A stretch of DNA of 64,000 nt from Terana coerulea (lineage: Eukaryota; Basidiomycota; Agaricomycetes; Polyporales; Phanerochaetaceae): NCBI GenBank assembly GCA_024811115.1, contig JAKOGH010000639.1, positions 124,001 through 188,000 of the forward strand, read 5' to 3'. Made by a program: the position numbers and the translations under genes. Position 1 is the stretch's first letter. The number at the start of each line of letters is the position of its first letter. Below the pieces are notes generated by a model. The model ran no database searches and was not told the origin of the DNA. It worked only from the letters and a program-made list of their open reading frames with translations. Of the stretch, positions 18,499 through 30,800 are shown in pieces.

Positions 18499-20596
18499 TC
18501 AAAATAAACGTCGCATTAATCGCAGGTTGCTTGCCCCCAAGTTGATGATATGGCCGTGTGCCGTGTTTGCATCGCTGGCATCGTTGAGTTCTGCATCGTG
18601 TATGGAAATAGGGAGAGAAACTATGGCATTCTCATCCCTGGCACGAAGGCACGCCCGCGCGTTTAACCTGGAGGTTCCGTTAACAACAGCAATGTTAATA
18701 AGTGCAGGTGTCATAGTTGTGAGGGCACTCACCAACCGACTAGATAGTTTGAGTAAACTGTCATGTTTTAGAGAAGGCTCAGTATTTGACGGTGTATTCT
18801 CCTGGTGAATTACTCACAGCCAGTCGTGCACAAGTAAACTGGCATTGAGCAGTGGTGAGATGCTAGCACACCAGGCAAAGAAAAGAGCTTACTTCCGAGT
18901 GTGACAAAAGCCTTGCGCATGAAAACCCGCTGCCCGTATATTGGTAAGGCCACTCAAGGCGGGAGGTGTACCACAAACCGTGATGATACAGGTGAGAGAG
19001 AAGGCACTAGATGTAATTTGTGAGTGCGGAGTAGCACGCTCTCGGAGCATCACGAACGTTATGACAAGGCCTGCTCGTATGGTGCACATGGCGACGTGCT
19101 TGATCACCGAATGCTCGCTAGAAGAAAAAATGGCCATTAATTGAATTCTGCATCGTTAAACTAGTGAGCCGAAACGCACCGCCGTATGAGACGATTTCTT
19201 CCCATAAGCATGTAAACGCTCAAGACTGTCAAAATATAGATATCCGCGATAACTTGCAAACCCAAGACAGCATATACGAAGGGCTAGTGACCAAGCCTTA
19301 GTGAGCTTGCTTGCAATGGCTTAGATAAGGCCAGGACTCACATCGAGCTGTGCATCGCATTCATCCCACGATGCTAGCGAGAACCTGATATGGAATCAGT
19401 ATAGATGCACTCATCTGTGTAGCCGTGTCTTACACCTGTATTGCATATCCTACAATGCGATAACAGTGAGCGCTAGTACGAGAGTCAAATCGTGTAATGA
19501 GCGGCGCATACCTATGGAAATACCTGAGTCCAAGGAATTTCCGAATGAGTTACTGGCTTTTTCATCTCGAAAACAATTGTGCTGTGGTACTCGCCTGAAA
19601 TGCAGATGATTATCGCGACCTGAAATGAGTCTCTGGTCAGTATGCGCGACGAGTCTGAACAGCCCCTATTCGGCTGTTCTAGCGACCGAGGTAGAGATAC
19701 TAACCAGAGGATACGTCAGAACACGGCTTCTACCGCTCACTGCATGTCCTAGAATCAGCAATAATGTTGCAAAGCTCATAGGAGACAAGCGCACATATCC
19801 AGACGCGGTACATGAAGCACCTATCGTTGAAGGAGAATCGGTATGAATGGGAATTGAGTACACAGTGATGACGGTAGTCACAGTACGTACATCTCAACAA
19901 GCGTTACAGCAGCTGCAGTGACGAGAATGGCTGCCTGCGAGAAGCCGGTTATTGTAAGTGCCGTCCATGCAGTGCAGAAAGGTGGCAGATGGCAGACGCA
20001 CAGAAAAGCTCCTGAGGTCAGGAACTGTCAGTACAGCCAGTACGTTCAGAGAGTCAAATAAGTGGCCCACATGGGTGGTTTCGTAGCTATTATTGCGACG
20101 GGATCCATAAAGTGCATTCTCGTGGTCATGCTAGTGTTATTGTGATTCCCCGGTGTAAGCTGTAGATTTGACTATCACCATCGCCACCGTGATGAACTCA
20201 CGTGTAAGAAAGATGGATGGCAAAGGCAAATTGGATTGTGTTCAAAGCACTGTATACCCTCGATTGAGGCTTGAGTCTTACTGGTTTAAGGGGAAATGAC
20301 CGCACCAGAGTGTCCACACCTTAGAATACCGTGATTAGTGCCAACATTTGCCGAAGTGAATCAAACCACTCACTGAGCATTTGAGGAACCCGTTCTCGTT
20401 CGGAAAGTGGTGGGAAAATATTAAACATTGTATCCAGATGATGCCACATAAGCTACGCACACATAGTCGATTCGCGGACGGTCAGCTTGAGCAAAGCTTA
20501 CGTGCTATAATTGTGTACGCACAGTGCGGAAAATAAGGTTCCAAGTTGAACAGCACCCACTGTGCTGCCCAACGTCGTTGCATCGAAGTCCGTCAT
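18499..20596 (-). CDS. DUF6534 seven-helix membrane protein (copy A, intact)
   Basis: This gene is built of many short exons and is easily missed. It starts at ATG 20594-20596 (MTDFDATTLGSTVGAVQLGT), followed by LLCGIIWIQCLIFSHHFP and then CALNTIQFAFAIHLSYT. Next come CFMYRVWI joined to LSGRSRVLTYPLV, VYAVLGLQVIADIYI...YMLMGRNRLIRR, SVIKHVAMCTIRAGLV, AFSLTCIIT and AFVTLGIYLCTTG. It ends with the family signature LNARACLRARDE and a polar tail to TGA at 18499. The order and hydrophobic pattern match the DUF6534 family of basidiomycete membrane proteins, whose function is unknown. Introns have normal GT-AG ends and sizes of roughly 50-80 nt. Exact borders in the middle part are less certain than at the two ends. 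Confidence 0.8.
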
Positions 20597-20639
20597 CCTC
20601 TATTAAACTTTGGATGGAAGAGCTGAGCAACTTATAAGT

Positions 20640-21600
20640 AGCAGGGCCAACTTCTACGATCACAGTCACAGCCTCCCGGTGTCCCCCGAGCCTGTCCGGA
20701 GTAGCTCAGCTTGATACACCGACGGACTTAAGTAATCGCACCGTCTTCTTTGTGGTGGAATATAATCGCCGAGATGACCACATCGCGACGGTCGCGGCAT
20801 GTTACGTAGATTGATGGTCCTTCTCAAGGCACTGGACAGGATCCCACAGGCTCCGGCTGGCGCCGGGCTGACTTTGCCACCATGAAAGCTCAATGGATCA
20901 AGTTCACCGAACATCTAGAAGCGGCTACCACAAGTCAGTGTGCCCAGGCAAAAGAGACCGAAATATTAATGTAGCTGAGTGTCAGAAAATGATGTGTGGT
21001 GACATACGAGGTTCTCGACGCCATAAACATGGTGGTCGTAGATCGCAGCCTGCCTGAGCACCGACGTGAGCTCACCTGGAGAAACCGCTTCAAGTTGCGA
21101 CCCGCGCCAGCCGGTGGGCCGTGGTTCTATTTTTGTAGTCTTGTCTCAGCTGCGCAGCAGCACTCAGGCCGAAAATCATCGCAGCCTGACGAGGAGCACT
21201 GTCAGTATAATATAGCTGCTAGTGACCGACACTGACCAGAGGGTACGTGGGAGTGCTGCTTTTCCCGCTTACGGTATGCGCGAACGTTAGCAACAGCACG
21301 GTGTACAACCAACAGGACGAGCGCACAGATCTATACGCGGTACAAGAAACAGCTAGATTCGAAGGAAGTCGGTACAAATGCATGGAACCAACCTTAAATA
21401 TCCTCACAAACACACGGCATTCTCGCTCTACTTGCAAGTTGCCGGAGAAACTCAGCTCGATGCGCCCGTGAAGGAGTCAGTTGTATCCTCGGTTTCTTGG
21501 AGGCTCTGCCGCACGGGTTTGTTGGCATCGCGAGGTCGATCTGGTACGGGCGTTGAGGCTTTGCTCCAGACGCTAGACAGGACACTGGTTCAGAATAACG
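20640..21600 (-). pseudogene. Degraded DUF6534 relic beside copy A
   Basis: Two pieces of the DUF6534 fold can be seen. At 21543-21569 there is a C-terminal-type SLNAR motif. At about 21240-21375 there is a block homologous to copy A (19700-19850): CFLYRV then LSGKSSTPTYPLV. In copy A the Trp codon of YRVWI is TGG; here it is TAG, a stop. The acceptor before LSGK is CCG instead of the CAG used in copy A. Further down (about 20700-20860) hydrophobic fragments persist in changing frames. The mix of a C-terminal piece upstream of a middle piece suggests remnants of more than one copy. Confidence 0.6.
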
Positions 21601-22046
21601 AGTATATATGTTGATATGCATGAGCACCTACCGAAATCTAAATGTGGCGCTGACCGTATAGCGACTGCTGATCGGATGTAAGAGGTGCCGGAATCATACA
21701 TAGTGCTGAGCGCTGCGTGGCCGAGTCGGACCTGCCTCAGCAGCGTCGTGGCCATGGCTTGTTGATCGACTGTCATCCTGTCTGTTTACGGTCAGCAACG
21801 GAGACTAATGGGTTGTTTGCCCTCATACATAACGTGAAGTAGTAAGATGGAGGATCCAAACTGCATCGCATAGAACGCATTGGGCGGATGGGCTCTATAT
21901 GCTCTACGAGAGTAGGACCATTACTAACTTCAAACTCACATTTGGGCCGTTCAGAGACACAGGATTCATCAAAGCATATCTGCGCAGGTCGGGCTTGCGC
22001 CGGCACGAGGCCAGGCAGTGAGCGACCAGAAAAGTGAAGAACGTGT

Positions 22047-23881
22047 CTATGTTGCACAGCTAGCCCGAAGCAACTCTTCCGCCCGTTCCCAATCTTCTTC
22101 CGGCATCGCTGTATAATGGAAGGCGAACGCGTCTTGTATCTCCTTGCCAATCTTCCGTAGCTCGTCCAGGTCGCCACGCTGCATGTCCTGGAGAGCAGTC
22201 CCGTCGGGCACGTAATCTGGGTGCAACTCGTACAAAAAGCCAACTTTGAGCGATAGCTCCACCACTTGGTTGGCGATGGGGCGGCGGACAGCATCGTAAA
22301 TTTTGAGGATCTCCACGAGGTTCGTTGCCGTGGTCAACGGATGAGCCAGGAGGCGCCCAAGAATATAGGCATCCTGTAGTGACACCAGCGTATAAGGCCT
22401 CCAACCGGTTCACGGATATGATATACTGACTCACTTCAATAGCTTGTCCAGCGCCGGCACCGATATGAGTGCCCAAAGCATGCGCCTACAGGACATTTAG
22501 CAGTCACAAGCCGGAATACGGTCAAATACGCACGGAATCGCCTAGGAGCGCCACCCTACCATCGGTATAATGGGGTAAACCGCGTATGTGGCTGATAGCC
22601 CATCTGGACGTTTCGCCTATTGTCTGAAAGCCGTAGCCGCGCATGTCTGAGTCGATTGGCTGGTATGAGGACAAGGGGCTAACTTACCTGCGTCGCCAGC
22701 TTGAGATCGCCTTCCCACCCATTGTAGATGTCTTGAATCTGTTCTTTGGATGCCGGTGTCACAGAAGCCCCGGAAAGCGGTCGGTCTAGTCCGCCAGGTA
22801 TGGTGTCAAAGAAGAGGGCGTTGACGGTTGTGGAGGAAATAGGGTATGTGATCGCATGCTATTAGGCCTAAGGTTTAGCAAGAAGTCGGCAACAAGAGTA
22901 AAGATTCATGCCTTCCCAGAGCCACACCACTGTCGAAAGATTGTCAGAACGCGTTTGATTTTCATGTAGAGAAACTCGTCCTTACCGCTGCACCAGATAC
23001 AAGTAGTGCACTATTTGGTGAGATGTCTTCGAGTTTCTTCCGGTCCAACAACGTACGATACGCATAGGTACCAGTCCATGTCGGGTTGCGGAACCCTAAC
23101 AACTTGTCCACTTCCGCAACGTCCGCATCTTGGATACGCTGCGCCACGTCGGAGTACATCTTCTTGCGGGTGGGCGAGCCGATACCGTCCGCGCCGATGA
23201 GAATATCGGCACGAGTCGTGCTCCCATCTGAAAAGCTCAAAGCGACCCCCGAATTGTCTTGCTCGTAAGAAATCAGGCGTTTTGATGTATGGGGGGATAT
23301 GAAGGGTACCGAGTCAAGGTCCAGATGCTCAAGGAGTAAGTTGAGCATCTCCACGCGGGGCATCGCAGTGGAGCCATCTGAGAGATTTACTCAGTCGAAA
23401 ACAAAGATTGCAAGTGTGGTGAACAGACTGACGAGGAACTTCAAGTCTATGGAAGTGCGTTGGTTCTTGCGTGTCACTCTTCCTGAAGTTCATGATGAGA
23501 GGTACGGCCTTCTTCTCGAGAGTGTCGCCCATTCCCAAAGTATGGAAAATACTGCGAGTTCGTTGCCAGGCAGAAATGCCTGCTCCTATCTCAGTGAAGG
23601 TGCCCTCTGCCTCGTACAAGTCAACCACAATGTCCTTGTTTCCGATAAATTTCTTCAGCACCAGAGCGAGCGACAATCCGCCAATTCCTCCTCCACTACG
23701 TTGGACGCATAAAGATCAGCATAGATATGGCAGCTTGCGTAAGTACCGGTGTAAATACGTACCAGATAGCGAACCCTGAACGACATGTAGCTTCACTTGT
23801 AAAGGGATTGAGGCTTTTGTTATGCAGGGTTGGTCGAAGATGGGAAACGAGAAAACTGGAAGGGTGGGTCCTTCGTGCCAT
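22047..23881 (-). CDS. FAD-dependent aromatic-ring monooxygenase (salicylate hydroxylase-like)
   Basis: Group A flavoprotein monooxygenases use NAD(P)H and O2 to hydroxylate aromatic acids or phenols. The FAD dinucleotide site is ICGGGIGGLSLALVL with a downstream acidic VDLYEAE. The second FAD/NADPH motif is LIGADGIGSPTR, and the third is VALLGDSAHALGTHIGAGAGQAIED. The chain ends in a helical tail to TAG at 22047. There are eight exons. The first intron is 23696-23762. The intron at 22859-22911 has a GC donor (AAG|GCATGA) and a normal AG acceptor, and joins CGSGK to HAITYPIS. The start at 23881 gives a 40-residue leader before the FAD motif; a shorter start is possible. The substrate cannot be told from sequence. 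Confidence 0.88.
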
Positions 23882-24333
23882 GGCCTACCCACGATGCTGG
23901 AAGTGAACAAGCCTGGATACTGTCATGAGAAACCAAGTGGGAGAACGCCTCTAACCCGGCCAGAAAACGAGTTTTCCCAAACAAGAAGATCGGCCCTCCC
24001 CCTGAGCTCATACTATACAGCTCCCGGCCCGTGTAGCGAGTTCAGAGTACACTTGCCCCCTTTCGCAGTAGCCCACACACACGGTAACATTGGCCGGGGT
24101 GACTTTGAGTATCCGTGGGTTTGAAGCCGTCGTGAGGTACAGCGCAGCCGATCTTTCTGAGTTGCAAAATAGCGAGTAGGTCACTTGCATGAATGTATGA
24201 CGGATAGCAAGAGCAGGCGAGTGGAACGTTACTTAAGGAAAGAAAGGGCGGCCAGGGAACAGAGGGCGTTTTGGACGACGCGAGTTACGCTCCGGACCCA
24301 CGTGTCGACCACGCGATTGGTTATGGCTCGCGC

Positions 24334-24659
24334 TAAGGTAGACCTACTCCACTTTCGACGACTCTCATCACAGCGTGACCATCACGTGTGTCGGCCAAAA
24401 GGCGCTGTCACGCTGACAAGCGCTCGACTTGCTGGCTGGACATGGCGGCATTCAAAAGATTCAGAAATGGTCCGATGAACTTTTTGCTAGATGTTTGACT
24501 GTCAGATATTCTTACAGAGAGATACTCATAAGCTGACAGTCAAAAATCTGCCTCAGGATCTCTCAATGTTGACACATTCGGTTGAGCTTTGTCTTTCGCT
24601 GCTAAGCGTGACGGCGCTTAATCACGTGATGTAGTCGAAATTGGAGTAGGTCTACCTTA
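24334..24659. mobile_element. MITE-like foldback element 1
   Basis: The ends 24334-24359 and 24634-24659 are inverted copies of each other, 25 of 26 bases identical, and weaker inverted similarity (including a shared ATCACGTG) continues inward. Near the middle, 24494-24505 and 24533-24544 form a second perfect 12-bp inverted repeat. Each end can be read as a TA duplication flanking a body of 322 bp, which fits a non-autonomous Tc1/mariner-type element. No coding sequence is inside. It lies about 100 bp upstream of the next gene. Confidence 0.75.
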
Positions 24660-24762
24660 CCACTCGGACACTCAGAGTCACTCAGACAGCTTTGTGCAGG
24701 ACAAGTTGCTTTCCTGCTCGCTACCTCTGACGATAACAGCGCAACGCTACCCGCCGACAAAC

Positions 24763-25388
24763 ATGGATTCCCCAGAACCGGGCTCGCCCATCTCCCGCTC
24801 CTCCTCCGGCAGTCCGCCTCCGGACGAGATGATTCCGTTCTCCAGCCAGGCGGAGCCAGAGGAGCACTTCCCGAGCAGCTCGCAAGCATACCACGGCAGT
24901 AGCAGCGGCAAGCGAAGGCTGCTATCTGGCAACGCGTTTGGTGCGGGGTCGACGCCCAAGAGCCGCAGGCGCGACGAGCCTCCAACACGGCGACCCACGG
25001 CAGGCAGTGGCGGCGGCCAGTGGGTTTCTCAGGCTACGGAATACTCTGCTCGGGAGTTCGGCGGTGGAAGGCTCCAAAGAGATGAGCTGCTTGACCAGCA
25101 TGTTGTCGATAGGATACGTTCTGGTGAGTACTCTGGCCTATGGTGCACCATGCAATGCTCATGTACTACAAGATTGGGGAGACCCGTTTGAGGATACGTA
25201 TGTGAAGAACTTCAGTTAGGCTCGCCCGAGAATGTGTATAATAGGTATGAATTCTCATATCCTTTATTTTCACGCAAGTTATTGCAACTCAAGGAGTGCA
25301 ACAGGTATCCAAGGAATACTCTACCATCGCCACATGTGCCAACGCGCTAACATTCAGGATTAATATCACTTCGCGTATACCCCGACAG
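24763..25388 (+). CDS. Unrecognised gene: Ser-rich N-terminus plus short conserved-looking exons
   Basis: I do not recognise this protein. Exon 1 (24763-25123) encodes a Ser/Pro-rich, probably disordered region with a KRR basic patch, ending LLDQHVVDRIRS. A 49-nt intron leads to 25173-25197 (DWGDPFEDT). A 47-nt intron leads to 25245-25388, which reads YEFSYPLFSRKLLQLKECN and then, after one missing base near 25312, VSKEYSTIATCANALTFRIN. The last part ends at a good GTATGT donor. No convincing exon follows, so the gene is either truncated here or its last exons are too short to see. The exons have coding character and consistent splice sites, so I think it is real. Foldback element 1 sits in its promoter region. 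Confidence 0.45.
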
Positions 25389-25391
25389 GTA

Positions 25392-25836
25392 TGTAGCCCC
25401 AACCTAGCGGGTATCTTAGCTAGAAGGAAACAGCGTCGCACTCGGATAGATAAACGAACTCTGCTGAAATTTGTATATGCCGTCAAATACATCGTATCAT
25501 TGTGCTACTGGCGAGACGTCGCTTTGTGTTTCTCCGTGTGCGGTCGCTCCGTAGTTTGCACGGGTAGTAGCATGTGTGGTGCCCTAAGCATGCTGGTCAG
25601 CCTGACTCTGTTCAAGACGATAGAGTGAAGCCCATACGCTCTCAAGCTGTGAGACTAAAGATAGCGTACATGTGGTGAAATTGTTACATCTGGTATATGC
25701 GGTCAATACAACATTTGATTTCTAGCAGATCGTCTCTTTGTAGTCGTGAGCGTGCTGTAGCTCCGCAATCTGTGACGCTGACACATTGTTGCGCTGGTTA
25801 CTTCCCTGGACGTTAGCTCGTCAGACACGAATGCGT
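25392..25836. other. Gap between the unrecognised gene and DUF6534 copy C
   Basis: About 445 bp with no supportable gene. It includes a basic open stretch (RRKQRRTRIDKR...) that might belong to a last exon of the upstream gene, but I cannot show a splice that uses it. Confidence 0.3.
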
Positions 25837-27843
25837 TCAGGGCAGTTGAATAAAAGCTCGTACGGTTGGACAGTCGGTATCGTCGTTGTCCCCACTACCG
25901 ACAAGAACACTCAAGTTATGGCCAGTAGCACGATCTGAGCGAATCATGGGTAGCGAGACCATGGGGTTCTTGTTCTGTTCCTTGTTCTGCTCGCGGAACC
26001 AGTCCCGAGCGTTGAGCCTGTAGAGAATAGTGAGACATATTTGATTAGTATGCATGCGACGACGTACGAAGCCATGAGCGAATTCTCGTAAACTAGTCGG
26101 TGCAACATCAGCCTCCGTCTCGAGGTTCGTTTTCAGAAGAACTCACGTCCGCACATGTTGAAGTATACTTGAAACAGGCGGTGAGCTAACGCCTGCGTGC
26201 GAAATCCCGTTGTAGACGCACCTCCGAACACTACGAGATTCTTCACCGTCGCGAACTGCATGGTGATCGTGGAAGGTCAACAGTTCAAGCACCTGCCAAA
26301 AGACGCGTACGTGTTGCTTACCATGATAACACATGCAAGGCACACCATACTGCAAGAAGTCAATGAGCCAAGAATCCTGCGTATAATGTGACATGCACAC
26401 CATGTAAGCAGGCCTGTGTTGATAGTGTAGACTAGTAGCGTGTTCACCAAGGATGATGTTCTGCAGTGTGCTGTTCTCGGTAACCACATTAAGCGGTCGT
26501 TGCGGATGGTACACTCACCGGCGGGAGAATTGGCCCCGTCCTTTCAATAAATAATAGCACAAGGCGATCGCGATGTACAAATTGGAGATAAGAACCAACG
26601 TGTAGGCCGCGTAGATCAGACCCTGCGTTATCAACGGTTAAGCGTTGCAGTAGTGGAATCAAAACTACTCACAGCAACCTTCGGTGTAAAAAGCTGTGCT
26701 GCCGTGCGCAGAAGAAAGCTATTGTCTCGTGATGAGCTTCTTCTCATACAAAATACGAGGGAGCACAGCTCAACGTACCACTGTATCGCCGACACTGTTC
26801 GTCCAAGCTGTATTCAGTGTTGCACTCACAGTCATTCGAAACCGGTTGCAGGCACTGACCAATTGTAACGACTGGGATGAGGTGGTGGCGACATGACAAA
26901 AATTTAGTCACTCGATGTCAGAGCTTATGCCAAGTCATACCAGGAGTCCAAGACGATAACGATAATCTAACAAGACCCTGTGAGTACGCAGTCCATGTGG
27001 TACATAATGCAGAGGATTTCATTACTGACCAAGGGAAATGTGAGTATGCGACTGCGTTCGCTCACTGCGGTGCAATATCTTCAGCATAGATCAATCGGTG
27101 AGGATACGTGTTTGCGTACGTATCCACACGCGATAGACGTAACATCTGCAAAGTGGGCGTTTATGACATACAAGTGCAAGGTTACTAATTTGACCTACAT
27201 CTGAACTGTAACAACAGCAGTCACGGCCGCAAGGCCGCCGGCCTGGCATACCGCTGAGCGGATTAAAGCGTTGGAATGACGGCTGTTAACGTACTGTTAA
27301 GCTCCTGTTGTGTCGAGAATGAATGCGCATTCACCGAGTCAAACACGATGAACGTACCACGGGAGCGGACCCGCCAAAGCCGCCGGATTGCTGAAGTACG
27401 TCACGGTGTACCTGGTCGCAGTAAGCGATGACAAGAGGTCTCAAGCGAGCCCGACATACAAATACGTTGGATGGATAGAGAGTGCAAGGTGCACAGTGTC
27501 TGCAACCCTAACGAGATGTTCGTCCATGCTGTGCAGTGGTGTTTTATGATTGCGTACCATAGTATCCAAACCTTGCAAATTATGTCAGCAGTGCCTTCAC
27601 AGTGCGCGGTAGCAATATGCCTCTCACCACAAGCTTCAAATAGATGCCTTCAGACGTAAAACACTGGAAGAATATGTAACATTGTAGGCACATAATCCCG
27701 TAGAGGCTATTAAGCGTTGGTATGCGTGAGTGTGATTAAGGTTTAAAGAAATTGGCAACGCACATGGCAGCAAAAATGGTCCCAAGTTCCATGCCGCCAA
27801 GAGCGGTATATAGCGCGCCCGAGTGTGTCGGAATATCTGCCAT
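25837..27843 (-). CDS. DUF6534 seven-helix membrane protein (copy C)
   Basis: The start is ATG 27841-27843 (MADIPTHSGALYTALGGMEL), spliced to ILYGIMCLQCYIFFQCF, then VWIL, then a block ADTVHLALSIHPTYLY and TVTYFSNPAALAGPLPW. Further exons give LFTPKVA joined to GLIYAAYTLVLISNLYIAIA, then SSLVNTLLVYTINTGLLT, MVCLACVIM, FATVKNLVVFG and VYFNMCG. The end is YENSLMAS plus the signature LNARDWFREQ, with a polar tail to TGA at 25837-25839. The domain order matches copy A, but the sequences are far apart, so this is an older duplicate. Introns are numerous and about 50-60 nt. The region 26760-27450 holds exons whose borders I could not fix, and one of them may contain a slip near 27270. Confidence 0.75.
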
Positions 27844-30800
27844 TCCAACCTAGAGGACAGGTACACGGGGATAGAAGCCCCTTGTAGTGCATCTGGCTTG
27901 CCCTTATGTACACAGAAAAATGAGTGATATCCGATAAATTGATAAGCCCTCAGGCAGCGGAGGTTCAATATACCAATAGATGCACAAACAGGCCACCAAT
28001 CGCAGATGAGACCGATCCGCCGTGGAATCAGTTATTCCATATCATGTTTAAATAAGCACCGTAGTACGCGGCGTGAAGTGCCTCCCGCTCGCTTGCATTG
28101 TAGCAGACTGAGATGTGATCAGTGAGCGTTCTAAAAGCGACGCCAGAAACTCACCGCCTCCCGGATATTTTTCTTCGTTGCAGCCTCTTCGAGAGGGCAC
28201 GCTGATGCGAAGCATGATAAGCAAAGTATGTGCCGCCTGTTGTGGAGTTGCGCGGCTCGCTCATGTCTGTCCTCATGCACAATACTGTGAGAAGACTTGA
28301 GATGAGTGCTAGTGAGGGCTATACGCAGCATGTGGATGATCAGCATAGCAGAGCATGGCGCGCAAAAACTAGCGCCTATAGTGCTAGTCTGAGGTAACGA
28401 GGTAAATCGGACCGACCAAGCTTGCGACCGTGAAATAACTCCAGGCTGCAAACTTTGCACATGTCGCGCTGGCAGAGCGTTCGAACCGACAGGTACTCAG
28501 CTGTCGCCGCGGTCCGCGCCACAATTTTAAACTGATGCGCCCACTTCCATTTCGGCATGAAAGGCGCTCAAATCTCTACACTTCGCTACGTGGCAGCGGT
28601 CGCTTTCACCCTTGACTTGATGATTGAATCCTGCCGGCACTGTAAGTAATGCCCAAAAGTCGAGTGGCAAGTTGTAACTCACCGCCGCACTAAGGGTTAC
28701 ACAGTGTCACCCTCAGTACATCGGTGAGTTGAGTCAAAGCTGAGTTGATAGTGCCAAATTCAAGACGAGATCAAAAAGACAAAGCTTACAACCATAAGCC
28801 GCAAAGGGTATTGCGCCAACCTCAATGCCAATCCTTCAGAGCGTTCCTTCATCGAAAGGAATCCCGGCGGCTCCTACCGATTACGCCAATTTGCAGGTTA
28901 GGCGCTCAATTTCCGTATTCGGAGAGGCTTCCGATCAGCCCGTAAGACGCTTGCACGGATTCTACTCCTTGGACCGATTCTACCACTTGTAACATTGCTG
29001 AAGGAGTTATGGTGAGTTACAACCTGCTTGCGTCTTTCTCGTGAAAGGCTGAAACTCTTTCAGCACCCATTTTTATCATTTCTCACGTCCGGTGCCGGCG
29101 GCTGACAGAAACTCTGGTGAGTACCTCAGCCCAACCTGAATGCTGTCCTAGTCAACCTACGTTCAGTAAGTTACAGTCTATCCGCCTACCCTAACGGACG
29201 GCACTACAAAAAATTATCCATGGTTTAAACAGTGAGTATTTAGTTTCTCAGCAATATTGTTTGACAACGCGCCCTTAGTATTTAGCATAGACATATCCCC
29301 TGACCTCGCCCGCCTCTGCGCGTGCCAGCGCCGGGATATGGGACTCCTTATGAGGGTTTACTTGGCCGTTGAAGCGCTGCGGTTTGAATCTCAACGGCAT
29401 GCCATACAACGTGGAGCTCGAAGTGTGACTTAGAGTTTGTTATTGCCGGTGTCTCCACGGCGTGCAGGGTGCGGCTGTCACGAAGGGTAACACTTCAGGG
29501 TGGGGTGTTGCAATTCGGGAACAATGTCTCAGATTCCAGGTCAGTGCGCAGTCAGCGCTGTTGCTGTTGTGCTGACTCAACAGCTGGCTGCATGTGCATA
29601 TAAGGCACGCGCAACTCTGCGAATCTGCTCACCCACTTGTAAGTTCTGACTGTGCGCCAAATTCAAATGTCTGTACTGATATGCTACACACACCTTAGAT
29701 CTCGCTCCCGTCCGCTCGCTACTACACAGACAACCAAGATAAGTACATGTTTGAATCTCATCCCTGTCTGGATACTGACAGATGAATGCTACTTAGGACT
29801 GCAGCGTGAGGAGAGGAAAGGGAGAGCTTTCAAGGATGGCAGTTGACAACGTGAGTACAGTCAGGGCATCTTGCCATTTCAGGAGGTAAGCTCACATGCC
29901 TTGTCCCTTGTCTCAGCTTATGAATCCCACTCAGGGTCTCGGCAGGCGTGTGAACTGGTAGCAGGGTATTTTTACAGCGCGCGACGCCCGAGATGTATTT
30001 ACACATAAATGATTAGTTAAATAATCAGCCAGTGTTATTGCATAAAAATACAATGAGAGCAAAAGGTGTGAAAAATACAAGAAATTCAGAATGATGTAGC
30101 CACGCAGAGCTGAGAATAAGCCACAAGCTGGCAAGCATTGCTCAGGCCACAAGCGGTGGGATGATCTGTTAACTTGGAATCAACTCCTAACTCACTTGCA
30201 TGCTGATTGTAAGAGTATTACAAGTGGCATACAAACGATCCCGGGCGACTACGGAGATTGGACGCCTTGTGCCAATTTCACCGATTACAAGACGATTCTA
30301 CCACTCAGAAGACGCTTGCATGTATTCCAGACGCTGTACAAGGTTGTGGGAAATTTTGGGGTTTTTCTCGATGTTGTGAAGAGAGGAGTTGGAGAGGAGG
30401 CTCTGATGCCGGTTCGGCCGGAGCACACCCTCCGTCCGGAAAACCTCGTGGCCTCGCGTGGCACCTGGTAGGATTGAGCGCGCGCTAATGCGTAAGGGCG
30501 TTTATAAATCAAGATGCTTTGAGCGGGATGCTGCCCCTTTGGAATGGCCCAGCTCTACACATTCGCTAAACTTTGCTGTTTGTGTCCTGCTCGTGTCCTG
30601 CAACCTCGCCAACTCCCCCGCAAGACCTCTACAATTCCTCGAGCTCAAGCCTTACATGCCATGTTTTCCATCTTGGCCAGTGTAGCAGATGTGCGGCGGA
30701 CTCAGCCCTGACTCGTGCTGGCGGCGGTGATGTTCCTCGAACGGTTGTACTGTGGCTCCGGAGGCTAACTCGCGAACCGACTTTTTCATCGATGCTTGGG

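Noticed and set aside
28440..28500. Possible tRNA because of a GTTCGAACC-like string
   Set aside because: No acceptor stem, D-arm or anticodon arm can be formed around it.
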